In this document: positions 25,789 to 33,908 of the stretch, one piece after another | Position numbering within the stretch: the first letter of the stretch is position 1 | Layout of the letters: each line of letters opens with the position of its first letter | DNA from: Clostridia bacterium | GTDB lineage: Bacteria; Bacillota; Clostridia; Oscillospirales; Acutalibacteraceae | Direction: 5' to 3' | Length of the DNA: 45,735 bases | Assembly (NCBI GenBank): GCA_017436255.1 | Contig: JAFSDK010000001.1 | Location: forward strand, 1-45,735 | The notes under the pieces: model-generated | Told to the model about the DNA's origin: nothing | Database searches by the model: none | What the model saw: the letters and a program-made list of their open reading frames with translations, nothing else | Position numbers and translations under genes: made by a program

Positions 25789-26319
25789 TTATTTACAATA
25801 ATTTTCAATATAGCCGTCAATAGCGCCCTCGATTATCTTTTCAGCAACGGCTCTGCCGCTAACCTCATTAACGGCGGTTTCCTTGCCCTCGAGTTCTTTA
25901 TAGACGGTAAAAAAGTGTTTCATTTCGTCAAAGATGTGCCTTGGTAATTCGTCAATATCCTTATAACAATTATAAGTTGGGTCATTATAAGGTATGGCGA
26001 TTATCTTTTCGTCACAACGTCCGTTATCTATCATAGAGATTACACCGATTGGGTAACAACGAACCGACGTCATTGGTTTTAACTGTTCAGAACAAAGCAC
26101 AAGCACGTCAAGTGGGTCGAGGTCGTCGGCATAGGTTCTTGGAATAAAGCCGTAGTTAGCGGGGTAGTGGGTGGATGTGTGCAAAATACGGTCAAGAATC
26201 AATATACCCGTTTCCTTATCGAGCTCATACTTACACTTACTGCCTTTTTCAATTTCAATTACGGCAATAAAATCCCTTGGATTAATTCTTTTAGGGTTTA
26301 TGTTGTGCCAAATGTTCAT
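25789..26319 (-). CDS. ppa: Inorganic pyrophosphatase (family I)
   Basis: A 176-residue soluble family I pyrophosphatase, hydrolysing PPi to two phosphates and pulling biosynthetic reactions forward. Marker segments are VIEIEKGSKCKYELDKETG, DRILHTSTHYPANYGFIP and the acidic DDLDPLDVLVL that binds magnesium. Length is normal for bacterial class I enzymes. It follows upp by 10 bases; PPi is a product of the Upp reaction, which fits the pairing, and other steps in the cell also make it. Ribosome site aaggag precedes the ATG. Confidence 0.95.
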   Translation of the reverse strand: MNIWHNINPKRINPRDFIAVIEIEKGSKCKYELDKETGILILDRILHTSTHYPANYGFIPRTYADDLDPLDVLVLCSEQLKPMTSVRCYPIGVISMIDNGRCDEKIIAIPYNDPTYNCYKDIDELPRHIFDEMKHFFTVYKELEGKETAVNEVSGRAVAEKIIEGAIDGYIENYCK

Positions 26320-26329
26320 ATATAACTCC

Positions 26330-26962
26330 TTATTTTGTGCCGAAGATACGGTCGCCTGCGTCGCCGAGACCGGGTAAAATATAACAGTGGTCGTTTAATT
26401 TCTCATCAAGACCTGCACAGTAAACGTCAACGTCCGGATGAGCCTTTGTGAATGCTTCAACGCCCTCGGGTGCAGCGATGATGCACATAAATTTAATGCG
26501 CTTGGGGTTAAATTCTTTAATGCGTGATACAGCATCAATAGCACTACCGCCGGTAGCGAGCATCGGGTCTAATACAAATACGTCGCGCTCGTTAAGGTCG
26601 GCAGGCAATTTGCAGTAATAGTCAACGGGGGTATGTGTTTCGGGGTCGCGGTACATACCGATGTGGCCAACCTTAGCCGACGGGATAAGGCTTAATACAC
26701 CGTCAACCATACCAAGACCGGCACGTAAAATCGGTACGAATGCCATTTTTTTACCTGCAAGCACCTTGGTTGTTGCAGTGGTAAGGGGAGTTTTTGTTTT
26801 AACGTCCTTTAAAGGTAGGTCGCGTGTTGCTTCAAAACACATAAGTGTAGCAATTTCACTTACAAGTTCGCGGAATTGCTTAGAACCTGTGCGCTCGTCA
26901 CGAAGAATGGTTAGTTTGTGTTGAATTAGAGGGTGGTCCATAATAAAAACGTTTTTATTCAT
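26330..26962 (-). CDS. upp: Uracil phosphoribosyltransferase
   Basis: A 210-residue salvage enzyme that converts uracil and PRPP to UMP and PPi. Seen are [13 protein letters not shown] at the N-terminus, [14 protein letters not shown], the PRPP-binding [10 protein letters not shown] near residue 132, and the uracil-recognising C-terminal [11 protein letters not shown]. Start and length are standard, with site ggagg upstream. Next to rpiB, which supplies ribose 5-phosphate for PRPP, and ppa, which removes PPi, it makes a coherent nucleotide-salvage core in this operon. Confidence 0.97.
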   Translation of the reverse strand: MNKNVFIMDHPLIQHKLTILRDERTGSKQFRELVSEIATLMCFEATRDLPLKDVKTKTPLTTATTKVLAGKKMAFVPILRAGLGMVDGVLSLIPSAKVGHIGMYRDPETHTPVDYYCKLPADLNERDVFVLDPMLATGGSAIDAVSRIKEFNPKRIKFMCIIAAPEGVEAFTKAHPDVDVYCAGLDEKLNDHCYILPGLGDAGDRIFGTK

Positions 26963-26980
26963 AAAAATAACCTCCGAAAA

Positions 26981-27424
26981 TTATTTATTGTTTTCAATAT
27001 CAGTAATCATATCTACACGTCGGCTGTGTCTGCCGCCTTCAAATTCTGTATCAACAAATAGGTCGGCAAGTTCGAGTGCAGTGCCAACACCTATAACTCT
27101 GCCGCCAAGACAGAGAATGTTGGAGTTGTTGTGCAGGCGGGTGTATTTTGCTGAAAAATGCTCGCTGCAAGCGGCGGCACGAATACCTTTTACTTTATTA
27201 GCGGCAAGTGACATACCAATACCTGTGCCGCAAACCAAAAAGCCACGCTCAGCTTCGCCTGTTGCTATGCAGGTTGCTACTTTAAGTGCTATTTCAGGAT
27301 AATCTACCGATTTTTGCTCGTAGATACCAAAATCAATAATTTCAAATCCGCGTTCCTTTAAATGTTCTACGATGGCATTCTTATGTTCAAGACCGCCATG
27401 GTCGCAACCAATTGCAATTTTCAT
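26981..27424 (-). CDS. rpiB: Ribose 5-phosphate isomerase B
   Basis: A 147-residue RpiB that interconverts ribulose 5-phosphate and ribose 5-phosphate. It carries the IGCDHGG phosphate/active-site start, VCGTGIGMSLAANKV with the catalytic cysteine, and HNNSNILCLGGRV with the catalytic histidine region. Length is typical of the RpiB/LacAB family. The stop of TsaB precedes it by one base pair, so the genes are tightly packed. Confidence 0.95.
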   Translation of the reverse strand: MKIAIGCDHGGLEHKNAIVEHLKERGFEIIDFGIYEQKSVDYPEIALKVATCIATGEAERGFLVCGTGIGMSLAANKVKGIRAAACSEHFSAKYTRLHNNSNILCLGGRVIGVGTALELADLFVDTEFEGGRHSRRVDMITDIENNK

Positions 27425-27425
27425 T

Positions 27426-28130
27426 TTATATGTCCCCTTTTTTAGCTTTTAATTCTCGTTCTGCTTGCGGCAGTCTGAGATAGGTTGGTAAAAGTTGTTC
27501 GGGCGGCGTTGTGTTGCCGCATAAAAAGTCGTTATATGCCGCCTGTGCTACGCCTTCCGCTGTTTGAAAACGACGTGACGGATGTGAAAGGATGACGTTT
27601 AAATCATCGGCAAAGGGTGCAAAACAGGACGTTCCGTCGCCTATAACAATTATTTTTTCGCCACTGTAATTTTCTTTAATGTCTTTTGCTAATTCTTCGC
27701 AAAGAAGCGCGCGGTCATCGCAAAGTCTTGTTATGACGCCGTTTTCTATTCGAAACATGGCGTTATAAACTTGTGAACAACGCGCATCCATTACGCAGCA
27801 AGCAATACAGTCGGTATCGGCATAGTTGTATGCCATGGCAAGTAGCGTAGAAACACCCACACAAGGTTTTTTCTCCGGTGCTGCCATACCCTTTACGGCA
27901 CTAATACCAATTCTAATACCCGTAAACGAGCCAGGTCCCGATGATATACAAAAACCGTCAATATCCTTTATATCGGTTTTTGCAGAGTCGAGCATAGCCT
28001 TTATCATAGGTAGCAGCGTTTGCGAGTGGGTAAGTTTTAAATTAACAAAGGATGTGGCAATGGTTTTGCCGTTATCGGTCAAGGCACAGGATGCCGAAAC
28101 CGCAGAACATTCTGCCGCTAATATTTTCAA
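27426..28130 (-). CDS. tsaB: tRNA threonylcarbamoyladenosine biosynthesis protein TsaB
   Basis: A 234-residue actin/Hsp70-like protein that scaffolds TsaD and TsaE for the t6A37 modification of ANN-decoding tRNAs. N-terminal ILAAECSAVSASCAL and the GPGSFTGIRIGISAVKGMA segment (about residue 68) are characteristic, with HSQTLLPMI between them. It overlaps tsaE by 4 bases. The partner tsaD is not in the window. The usual rimI gene is also not adjacent; rpiB follows instead. Confidence 0.94.
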   Translation of the reverse strand: MKILAAECSAVSASCALTDNGKTIATSFVNLKLTHSQTLLPMIKAMLDSAKTDIKDIDGFCISSGPGSFTGIRIGISAVKGMAAPEKKPCVGVSTLLAMAYNYADTDCIACCVMDARCSQVYNAMFRIENGVITRLCDDRALLCEELAKDIKENYSGEKIIVIGDGTSCFAPFADDLNVILSHPSRRFQTAEGVAQAAYNDFLCGNTTPPEQLLPTYLRLPQAERELKAKKGDI

Positions 28131-28555
28131 GGTAAATCTACCCCCGAAATCGTAATTTTTCTTTGGTTGTCACCGAGTTTATCTATTAGGACGTAAATCG
28201 TGTCATTATCAAGTGCGCCTTCAATGTTTTCACTCCACTCGGCAACGATTATGCCACCTAAGTCTTTGTAATCAAAAAATCCGGTCGAATAAAGGTCTTC
28301 CCAACCTTCAATGCGGTACATATCATAGTGGTAAATATTGAATTTACCACCAAGATACTCATTAACTATCGCAAAAGTTGGTGAGGTTACGTTGCCGTTA
28401 TATCCAAGTCCTTTGGCAAGCCCTCTGGTAAAGCAGGTTTTACCTGCGCCTAAATCACCGCGAAAAGCAATAACCTCGCCGCCGCAAAGAACATCACTTA
28501 ATTTCAGTGCAACGGCTTCGGTTTCTTCGGGTGAATTTGTTATAAAGGTTTTCAT
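28127..28555 (-). CDS. tsaE: tRNA threonylcarbamoyladenosine biosynthesis ATPase TsaE
   Basis: A 142-residue P-loop ATPase of the t6A pathway. The Walker A loop reads FRGDLGAGKTCFTRG (about residue 37), followed by VTSPTFAIVNEY and YHYDMYRIEGWEDL, all hallmarks of TsaE (YjeE). It stimulates the TsaBD complex by ATP hydrolysis. It directly follows fhs with the two genes sharing the base at 28555, and overlaps tsaB. Confidence 0.95.
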   Translation of the reverse strand: MKTFITNSPEETEAVALKLSDVLCGGEVIAFRGDLGAGKTCFTRGLAKGLGYNGNVTSPTFAIVNEYLGGKFNIYHYDMYRIEGWEDLYSTGFFDYKDLGGIIVAEWSENIEGALDNDTIYVLIDKLGDNQRKITISGVDLP

Positions 28556-30219
28556 TAGAATAAACCTACTATTTTGCCGTCGGAAGTTACGTCGATGTTG
28601 TTAGCGGCAGGTGCTTTGGGTAGACCCGGCATGGTCATAATATCACCTGTAAGCGCAACAGCAAAGCCTGCACCGTTAGAGAGTTTAACTTCACGTACGG
28701 TAATCTCAAAGCCTTCGGGGCGACCAAGTAAGGCAGGGTTGTCCGACAATGAGTATTGGGTTTTAGCAATACATACGGGAATGTCGGTTGCAATCTTATC
28801 AATTTCAGCAATATTCTTAAGTGCCGAAGCGGTAAAGTTCACACCGCTTGCGCCGTAAATTGTAGTAGCAATAGCCTTAATTTTATCCTGAATTGAGAGG
28901 TTAAGGTCGTAAACGGGCGCGAAGTTCGACGGCTTCTCACAAGCGGCAACAACTGCATTTGCAAGTTCAACACCGCCAAGGCCACCATTTGCGAACACGT
29001 CAGAAAGTGCAAAATCGGCGCCACGCTCACGGCAGTAGTCGGCAATAAAGTCAAGTTCTGCCTTGCTGTCAGACAAGAAGCGGTTGATAGCAACAACTAC
29101 CGGCACGCCATACTTTTGCATATTATCAATGTGTGCGCCGAGGTTTACGATACCCTTTTTAAGTGCATCGAGATTTTCGTTTACTAAATCTGCCTTGGCA
29201 ACACCACCGTTGTATTTAAGTGCACGAACTGTAGCAACGATTACGATACAAGAGGGGTTAAGACCTGCGGTGCGGCACTTAATGTCAAGGAACTTCTCGG
29301 CGCCGAGGTCACTACCGAAGCCTGCCTCGGTAATGCAGTAGTCGGCAAGTTTAAGGGCAAGTTTAGTTGCTCTTACCGAGTTACAACCGTGGGCAATATT
29401 TGCGAAAGGTCCGCCGTGCATAATTGCGGGTGTGTTTTCGAGTGTCTGTACGAGGTTTGGCTTAATGGCATCTTTAAGAAGAGCAGCCATAGCACCCTCG
29501 GCCTTAAGGTCTTTAGCGAATACGGGTTCGCCCGAATATGTATAACCTACAAGTATTTTGCCAAGTCTTTCTTTTAGGTCATCTACGTCTTTGCAAAGGC
29601 AGAGAATTGCCATAACTTCACTTGCAACGGTGATGATAAAGCCGTCTTCACGCGGTACACCGTTGATCTTGCCGCCAAGGCCTACGTTTACAAAACGAAG
29701 GGCGCGGTCGTTCATATCAAGACAACGCTTAATAACTATACGACGTTGGTCAATGCCTAAAACGTTGCCCTGCTGTAAGTGGTTATCAAGCAAGGCGCAC
29801 AAAAGGTTGTTTGCTGAAGTAATGGCGTGCATATCACCTGTAAAATGAAGGTTAATATCCTCCATCGGTACAACCTGAGAGTAACCGCCGCCTGCGGCAC
29901 CACCCTTAATACCGAAAACGGGTCCGAGTGACGGCTCACGAAGCGCGATAACGGCGTTTTTGCCAATATGCTTCATAGCCTGTCCAAGACCTACCGATGT
30001 AGTGGTTTTGCCTTCACCTGCAGGGGTGGGGTTAATAGCGGTAACAAGAATAAGTTTACCGTCTTTATTGTTCTTTGTTTTTTCAATAAATTCTTCTGAA
30101 ATTTTTGCCTTGTATTTGCCGTAGTGTTCAAGACTGTCGTTATCAATGCCGAGCAAGTCTGCGATTTCACTAATCGGTTTCATTTGGGCGCCCTGAGCAA
30201 TTTCAATATCTGTTAACAT
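28555..30219 (-). CDS. fhs: Formate-tetrahydrofolate ligase
   Basis: A 554-residue enzyme that makes 10-formyl-THF from formate, THF and ATP, used for purines and formyl-Met and in acetogens for CO2 fixation. The P-loop [19 protein letters not shown] lies near residue 65, followed by [20 protein letters not shown]. Full length and conserved C-terminus ([20 protein letters not shown]). First gene of the minus-strand run; a palindrome covers its promoter. No other Wood-Ljungdahl genes are present, so fhs alone does not show acetogenesis. Confidence 0.97.
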   Translation of the reverse strand: MLTDIEIAQGAQMKPISEIADLLGIDNDSLEHYGKYKAKISEEFIEKTKNNKDGKLILVTAINPTPAGEGKTTTSVGLGQAMKHIGKNAVIALREPSLGPVFGIKGGAAGGGYSQVVPMEDINLHFTGDMHAITSANNLLCALLDNHLQQGNVLGIDQRRIVIKRCLDMNDRALRFVNVGLGGKINGVPREDGFIITVASEVMAILCLCKDVDDLKERLGKILVGYTYSGEPVFAKDLKAEGAMAALLKDAIKPNLVQTLENTPAIMHGGPFANIAHGCNSVRATKLALKLADYCITEAGFGSDLGAEKFLDIKCRTAGLNPSCIVIVATVRALKYNGGVAKADLVNENLDALKKGIVNLGAHIDNMQKYGVPVVVAINRFLSDSKAELDFIADYCRERGADFALSDVFANGGLGGVELANAVVAACEKPSNFAPVYDLNLSIQDKIKAIATTIYGASGVNFTASALKNIAEIDKIATDIPVCIAKTQYSLSDNPALLGRPEGFEITVREVKLSNGAGFAVALTGDIMTMPGLPKAPAANNIDVTSDGKIVGLF

Positions 30220-30235
30220 ATAATCAACTTCCCTT

Positions 30236-30262
30236 GATATAATATTTTAAGAATATTATATC
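30236..30262. promoter_or_regulatory. Perfect inverted repeat in the fhs upstream region
   Basis: Arms gatataatatt (30236-30246) and aatattatatc (30252-30262) are exact inverse complements, 5 bases apart. The right arm contains the minus-strand -10 (TATAAT, 30260-30255). Candidate operator, or a chance feature of AT-rich promoter DNA. Confidence 0.5.
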
Positions 30263-30282
30263 ATATTTTTGCCAAATAGCAA
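30255..30282 (-). promoter_or_regulatory. Promoter of the fhs-to-phosphoesterase run
   Basis: Reading the minus strand: TTGCTA (30282-30277), a 16-base spacer ending in an extended TG, then TATAAT (30260-30255), about 36 bases ahead of the fhs start codon. Confidence 0.55.
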
Positions 30283-30290
30283 ACATTTAC

Positions 30291-30319
30291 TTGAAAATAT
30301 ATTGCGTATAAAATATAAT
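30291..30319 (+). promoter_or_regulatory. SigA-type promoter of rodA
   Basis: TTGAAA at 30291-30296, 17-base spacer, TATAAT at 30314-30319, 24 bases before the ATG. Confidence 0.75.
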
Positions 30320-30343
30320 GTTTTTGAAGAGAGGTGAGCACCA

Positions 30344-31474
30344 ATGAAAATTTTTGGACGAATAGCCGACTATATAAGAGAATGTGACAAAGTAATGTTT
30401 ATTCTCTGTATTTTTTCAACTACGTTTGGTTGTTTTTCGGTATTGTCGGCAACACGCCATACAGGTTCTTACAGCGATTTTTTCACTCAGTTAGCGGCTA
30501 TGCTTTTAGGCATTACTGCGGCGGTGGTTATTTCGTTGTTCGACTTTTCTAAAATTATTAAGTTTTGGCCGTTGGCTGCAGCCGTAGGTTTAATCCCTGT
30601 AATATTAACCTTTTTTATTGGATACGCTCCACCCGGCACCGACGATAAAGCGTGGCTTTATATCTTTGGTATTTCATTTCAACCGTCCGAACTTTTAAAG
30701 GTTATGTTTTTAATCACCTTTTCGGCGCATCTTTCGGCCGTTAAGGAGCATATAAACGAACTTAAACACCTACTGCTTGTTTGTGCGCATGCCTTTACAC
30801 CTGCTGTGCTCATACACTTTCAGGGTGACGACGGTACGGCACTTGTATTTATAATTATGGCGCTGGGTATGATGTACGCTGCGGGCGTCCGTCTTAGGTA
30901 TTTTCTTATTGCTTTATCAGGAGTTATAGTGGCTTCGCCGTTTATATATTTCTTTGTAATGAACGATGACCAACGCACACGACTTTGGAGTATATTTAAT
31001 ATTGAAGCCGATATTAAAGGTGCAGGTTATCAACAATACCGCGGCCGTGTAGCGCTTGCTAACGGCGGCTGGTTCGGACAAGGCTATCTTAAGGGAACGC
31101 TAACCCAGTCGGCAGGTGTGCCTGAGGGACACAACGACTTTATATTTACGCTTATAGGTGAAGAATGGGGTTTGGTAGGTTGCCTTGTGGTAATACTTCT
31201 GCTTGGCGCCATTTGTCTAAGATGTTTACAGATTGCCAAAATGTGCCGTAAAGACACAGGCGGTTATATTTGTATAGGCGTTTTTGCAATGTTGCTTACA
31301 CACATTATTATAAATATTGGTATGTGTACCTCAATTTTACCCGTAATAGGTATTACCTTGCCGTTTTTCTCGGCGGGTGGTGCATCGCTGGGTTGCTTGT
31401 ATTTGGCAGTGGGTCTTGTGTTAAGTGTTTACAACCACCGCAACGACAGAATGTTGTATTTAAGAGACGTATAA
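30344..31474 (+). CDS. rodA: FtsW/RodA/SpoVE family peptidoglycan polymerase (RodA-like)
   Basis: A 376-residue SEDS-family protein with about ten membrane helices. It polymerises lipid II into glycan strands with a partner class B PBP. The pattern WLYIFGISFQPSELLKVMFL, HFQGDDGTALVFIIMALGMM (with the essential Asp), and GQGYLKGTLTQSAGVPEGHNDFIF then GEEWGLVGC and LPFFSAGGAS define the family. Features fit RodA rather than FtsW because no division genes surround it, but RodA, FtsW and SpoVE cannot be separated with certainty here. It has its own promoter and good site gagagg. No PBP2 gene is adjacent. Confidence 0.88.
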   Translation: MKIFGRIADYIRECDKVMFILCIFSTTFGCFSVLSATRHTGSYSDFFTQLAAMLLGITAAVVISLFDFSKIIKFWPLAAAVGLIPVILTFFIGYAPPGTDDKAWLYIFGISFQPSELLKVMFLITFSAHLSAVKEHINELKHLLLVCAHAFTPAVLIHFQGDDGTALVFIIMALGMMYAAGVRLRYFLIALSGVIVASPFIYFFVMNDDQRTRLWSIFNIEADIKGAGYQQYRGRVALANGGWFGQGYLKGTLTQSAGVPEGHNDFIFTLIGEEWGLVGCLVVILLLGAICLRCLQIAKMCRKDTGGYICIGVFAMLLTHIIINIGMCTSILPVIGITLPFFSAGGASLGCLYLAVGLVLSVYNHRNDRMLYLRDV

Positions 31475-31538
31475 AAAACCATAAGCAGAATAGTCCTCTT
31501 GTATTCGTTTGAATTTCTAGGTTAAGCAGGTGTTGTGT

Positions 31539-32204
31539 ATGATGGGCAGAAAATATTTTTGTAATGATGTTATTTACACCATTTTCAAAAAGCACCATTG
31601 TCCCGTGTGTGAAACACAATTATCGCGAATAAAAGTTTCTAAAATAGTAAATTCAAAATCACCGGAAGCCAAAAATTATGATTTTAGCGGAACCAATGGG
31701 TTTATGGTTGGTGATGTAGAATTTATTTGGGATGAGTTTTATTGTGAGACATGTGACAAAACGATTTCGATTGATGAAATGAAGCGAATTGAAAGAACTG
31801 CGAGGTTTTCTATGCACATAAGAGCGGTGTTCGACTTCCTTATAACTGATTATGGACTTGAATACAAGCATCAGGAGTTTCTTAACGCCTATGATGGCAA
31901 CTGGACTGTGCAGGCATATAGTTTTTATAACAACAGCGGTTGCTTTACTATACATAATTTAGTTCAGAGGGATGAACTTGATTTTTATCACTCACCCAAA
32001 TTTAGCCAAGAGCTCAGCGAGTTATGTGGGAAAGGCGTTAATATATGTACTATTGAACCTGAAATATGGGATAAACATACGAAAATTTGGTTTTTCAAGC
32101 GTCCGTTTTTCTGGTTAAACAATAATAAAGTATTAAGCGTGTTTGCAGAAGTATTAAAAACTCATCTTTCTAAAAACAAAGAGTTTTTTGGCATACAAAT
32201 TTAG
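31539..32204 (+). CDS. Zinc-knuckle hypothetical protein
   Basis: A ~221-residue protein that I do not recognise. Two CxxC pairs (CPVCETQ near residue 25 and CETCDKT near 71) probably bind zinc at the N-terminus. The rest is mixed alpha/beta with aromatic runs and no membrane segment. The start is chosen at the ATG 31539, 8 bases after agcagg; a GTG at 31530 is in the same frame. It is the first of three orphan genes, all lower in GC than neighbours, lying in a patch full of short repeats, which suggests a variable or recently acquired stretch. No function is proposed. Confidence 0.65.
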   Translation: MMGRKYFCNDVIYTIFKKHHCPVCETQLSRIKVSKIVNSKSPEAKNYDFSGTNGFMVGDVEFIWDEFYCETCDKTISIDEMKRIERTARFSMHIRAVFDFLITDYGLEYKHQEFLNAYDGNWTVQAYSFYNNSGCFTIHNLVQRDELDFYHSPKFSQELSELCGKGVNICTIEPEIWDKHTKIWFFKRPFFWLNNNKVLSVFAEVLKTHLSKNKEFFGIQI

Positions 32205-32214
32205 AAACACGAAA

Positions 32215-32241
32215 AAGAAACACAGGGGACGGGTCTGTGCG
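32215..32241. repeat. ACACAGGGGACGG palindromic repeat, copy 1 (family C)
   Basis: aaacacaggggacgggtctgtg, an imperfect palindrome with arms acacag/ctgtg. The same core occurs twice at 33812-33861. It resembles REP-type repeats linked to Y1-type transposases in clostridia, but no transposase gene is near. Confidence 0.6.
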
Positions 32242-32263
32242 TTGCAAGTTACGGAGTGGTAAT

Positions 32264-33037
32264 ATGAAATTAAGAAATATAAAAATTCTAATTTGTCTAA
32301 TATGCTTAATTTTTATTTTTGGAATCAGCACTTATGCTTTAGATAACGAACAAGCAACCGATATTACCCTAATAGAAATGACGCCCGAAGACAAGGAGTA
32401 TTGGTTAAAAGAATTTACTATTAAGTCGGTTAGTACCGATGCAACGATTTATGAGAAAAACTTTATTTACAGTTTTGACGTTTCAGATACGGGTGACTGT
32501 GCAATATTTTTTGACAATGCCGCCGTTGTAATAATAGATTCTAACGGAAATTTAAAAAAAGTAATTAAGTTTAATAAGAAACTATTAGAAGTAATGTCGC
32601 GGTCTGATACCGTAATTAGATGGAACGGAAACAATCTTGATTTGATAATGAGTTACGATGTTTTATGCACTTTTACGGTTGACGGTGAAACAATTGATGT
32701 TTACAACTATGAAACCGATGCTTTGCACGTGTCAAAACCTAAAGAAATAACCGTAAATGAAGATGTTTACACTATGAAATATAGTAACTTCCTTGTTTAT
32801 TTTCTTGGTGGCAATCGTTATGATATGCTTATAAAAACCAACGCAAATGGCGAAACGGTTATATTTGACTCGCAAAAAGCATTGCCGAATGATGTTAGTT
32901 CACTTTTGGCTTTTATTATAGTGTTTAACATTGCTGCCCCAGGATTTTTTATTTATATTTTTAAGTATGCTCCCAGGCAAACGACAGTTTGGGATAAGGA
33001 TTACAACCCTTTACTTCACAAAAATAAATTTAGGTAA
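32264..33037 (+). CDS. Secreted or membrane-tethered hypothetical protein
   Basis: A 257-residue protein. Residues 1-29 look like a signal peptide (positive start then ICLICLIFIFGIS, cleavage possible after TYA). The ~180-residue middle is beta-rich and acidic. A C-terminal hydrophobic helix (about 215-233, LLAFIIVFNIAAPGFFIYIF) followed by a basic tail would anchor it facing outward. The start ATG has a proper site (ggag, 7 bases). A GTG further upstream lies within repeat DNA and was rejected. The family is not recognised. Confidence 0.65.
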   Translation: MKLRNIKILICLICLIFIFGISTYALDNEQATDITLIEMTPEDKEYWLKEFTIKSVSTDATIYEKNFIYSFDVSDTGDCAIFFDNAAVVIIDSNGNLKKVIKFNKKLLEVMSRSDTVIRWNGNNLDLIMSYDVLCTFTVDGETIDVYNYETDALHVSKPKEITVNEDVYTMKYSNFLVYFLGGNRYDMLIKTNANGETVIFDSQKALPNDVSSLLAFIIVFNIAAPGFFIYIFKYAPRQTTVWDKDYNPLLHKNKFR

Positions 33038-33047
33038 AATGAGGTGC

Positions 33048-33170
33048 CTCCCTTGCCTAAAGGGAGGGGACCAACCGAAAGGTTGGTGGGGGGATATAAA
33101 AGCGAAAAAATCCACCAGCCTCGCAAAGCGCGCCCTCTGCCCTTTGGGCGAGGGAGACGTTTGCAAATTT
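33048..33170. repeat. Palindromic repeat, family A relative
   Basis: A GC-rich element directly after the stop of the orphan gene. It has nested palindromes: cctccctt/aaagggagg, ccaacc/ggttgg, and at the far end gccctctgcc...gggcgaggg. The outer arms resemble the copy at 205-259. Reading frames on both strands here are artefacts of the GC-rich repeat. Confidence 0.6.
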
Positions 33171-33180
33171 TATTAAACAA

Positions 33181-33310
33181 CGTAGGGCAGGGCCTTGGTC
33201 CTGCCGTAGAATTACACAAACCAAGCGGTGGGAGCAAGCCCCCACCCTACAAAGTGTTTATGTTATTTAATTCTGCAACGGACAGTCGAGGACGCCAGTC
33301 CCTACGCGGT
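33181..33310. repeat. GTAGGG...CCCTAC palindromic repeat (family B)
   Basis: Starts with gtagggcaggg and contains ccctac at 33245-33250. Inner hairpins are gcagg/cctgc and ggtggg/cccacc. A second part with ggacagtcgaggacgccagtcc reaches 33305. With the family A element it fills most of the 306-base gap; no gene is seen. Confidence 0.5.
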
Positions 33311-33343
33311 CAATTTAATTAGATAAAAAACGGGGGTATAGAT

Positions 33344-33796
33344 ATGTTTTGTAAAGCAATTAAAAAACTTTTGCCGTTGGGTTTAGTTTTTGCGTTGTTG
33401 TTGAGTTTTTGCTCTTGCTCGTTAGACCGGCTGGTCGGCGATGGTCGCGGAGACTGGACAGTAGATTTGCAAAACGGTTATGCTATAAGCAAAATCAATT
33501 CGCGTGAAATTTTAATTATCCACAAAGAAAACGTTGAAGATTCGGGTGGAGAGATAGTAATTTCAAATTATTTTGTTAAGGCGTACCAAGTGCAAAAGAA
33601 ATATATTTGTTTAGAAGGCATACGCACCGAGGGCATGGCGGCAACAGAACAAGAATTAGAGGCCGCACAGAGAATATATTACATTATCAATACTGATACA
33701 GGCGAGATTATTGGTCCGCTTTCAAACGATGCCTTTTTATCACAAGGCGAGTTGTTAGGCACAAGTGAAAACTTTGAATGGGAATATACTCAATAG
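33344..33796 (+). CDS. Putative lipoprotein of unknown function
   Basis: A 150-residue protein with a basic start and hydrophobic core (about 8-22), then SFCSCSL, which could be a lipobox with Cys23 or Cys25 as the lipidated residue; neither context is a perfect lipobox. The rest is hydrophilic, mostly beta, with no known motif. A good ribosome site (cggggg) lies 8 bases before the ATG. It is flanked on both sides by palindromic repeats and is the last of the three orphan genes. Confidence 0.6.
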   Translation: MFCKAIKKLLPLGLVFALLLSFCSCSLDRLVGDGRGDWTVDLQNGYAISKINSREILIIHKENVEDSGGEIVISNYFVKAYQVQKKYICLEGIRTEGMAATEQELEAAQRIYYIINTDTGEIIGPLSNDAFLSQGELLGTSENFEWEYTQ

Positions 33797-33811
33797 GTGA
33801 AATGATAAAAG

Positions 33812-33861
33812 AACACAGGGGACGGTTCCGGAGGAAACACAGGGGACGGTTCCGTGTGTTT
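33812..33861. repeat. Two tandem ACACAGGGGACGG units (family C)
   Basis: The core aacacaggggacggttcc occurs at 33812-33829 and again at 33836-33853. The second unit is closed by tgtgttt, giving a palindrome aaacaca/tgtgttt. Confidence 0.7.
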
Positions 33862-33871
33862 ATAATAATGA

Positions 33872-33905
33872 AAAAGACCGATAGATTTTAAGTCCATCGG
33901 TCTTT
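33872..33905. terminator. Bidirectional terminator between lipoprotein and CDF genes
   Basis: Stem aaaagaccgat/atcggtctttt around a 12-base loop, with A and T runs giving function on both strands. Confidence 0.75.
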
Positions 33906-33908
33906 TGT

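Noticed and set aside
28555-30219. Wood-Ljungdahl acetogenesis pathway
   Set aside because: Only fhs is present, and this gene is common in non-acetogenic clostridia for purine and formyl-Met synthesis.
33016-33322. Several overlapping frames on both strands (62-92 codons)
   Set aside because: All run through GC-rich palindromic repeats, which create open frames in every phase; none has a matching ribosome site or protein-like composition.
31539-33796. Defence or toxin-immunity island
   Set aside because: The three orphan genes lack recognisable nuclease, toxin or immunity motifs; position among repeats alone is not evidence.
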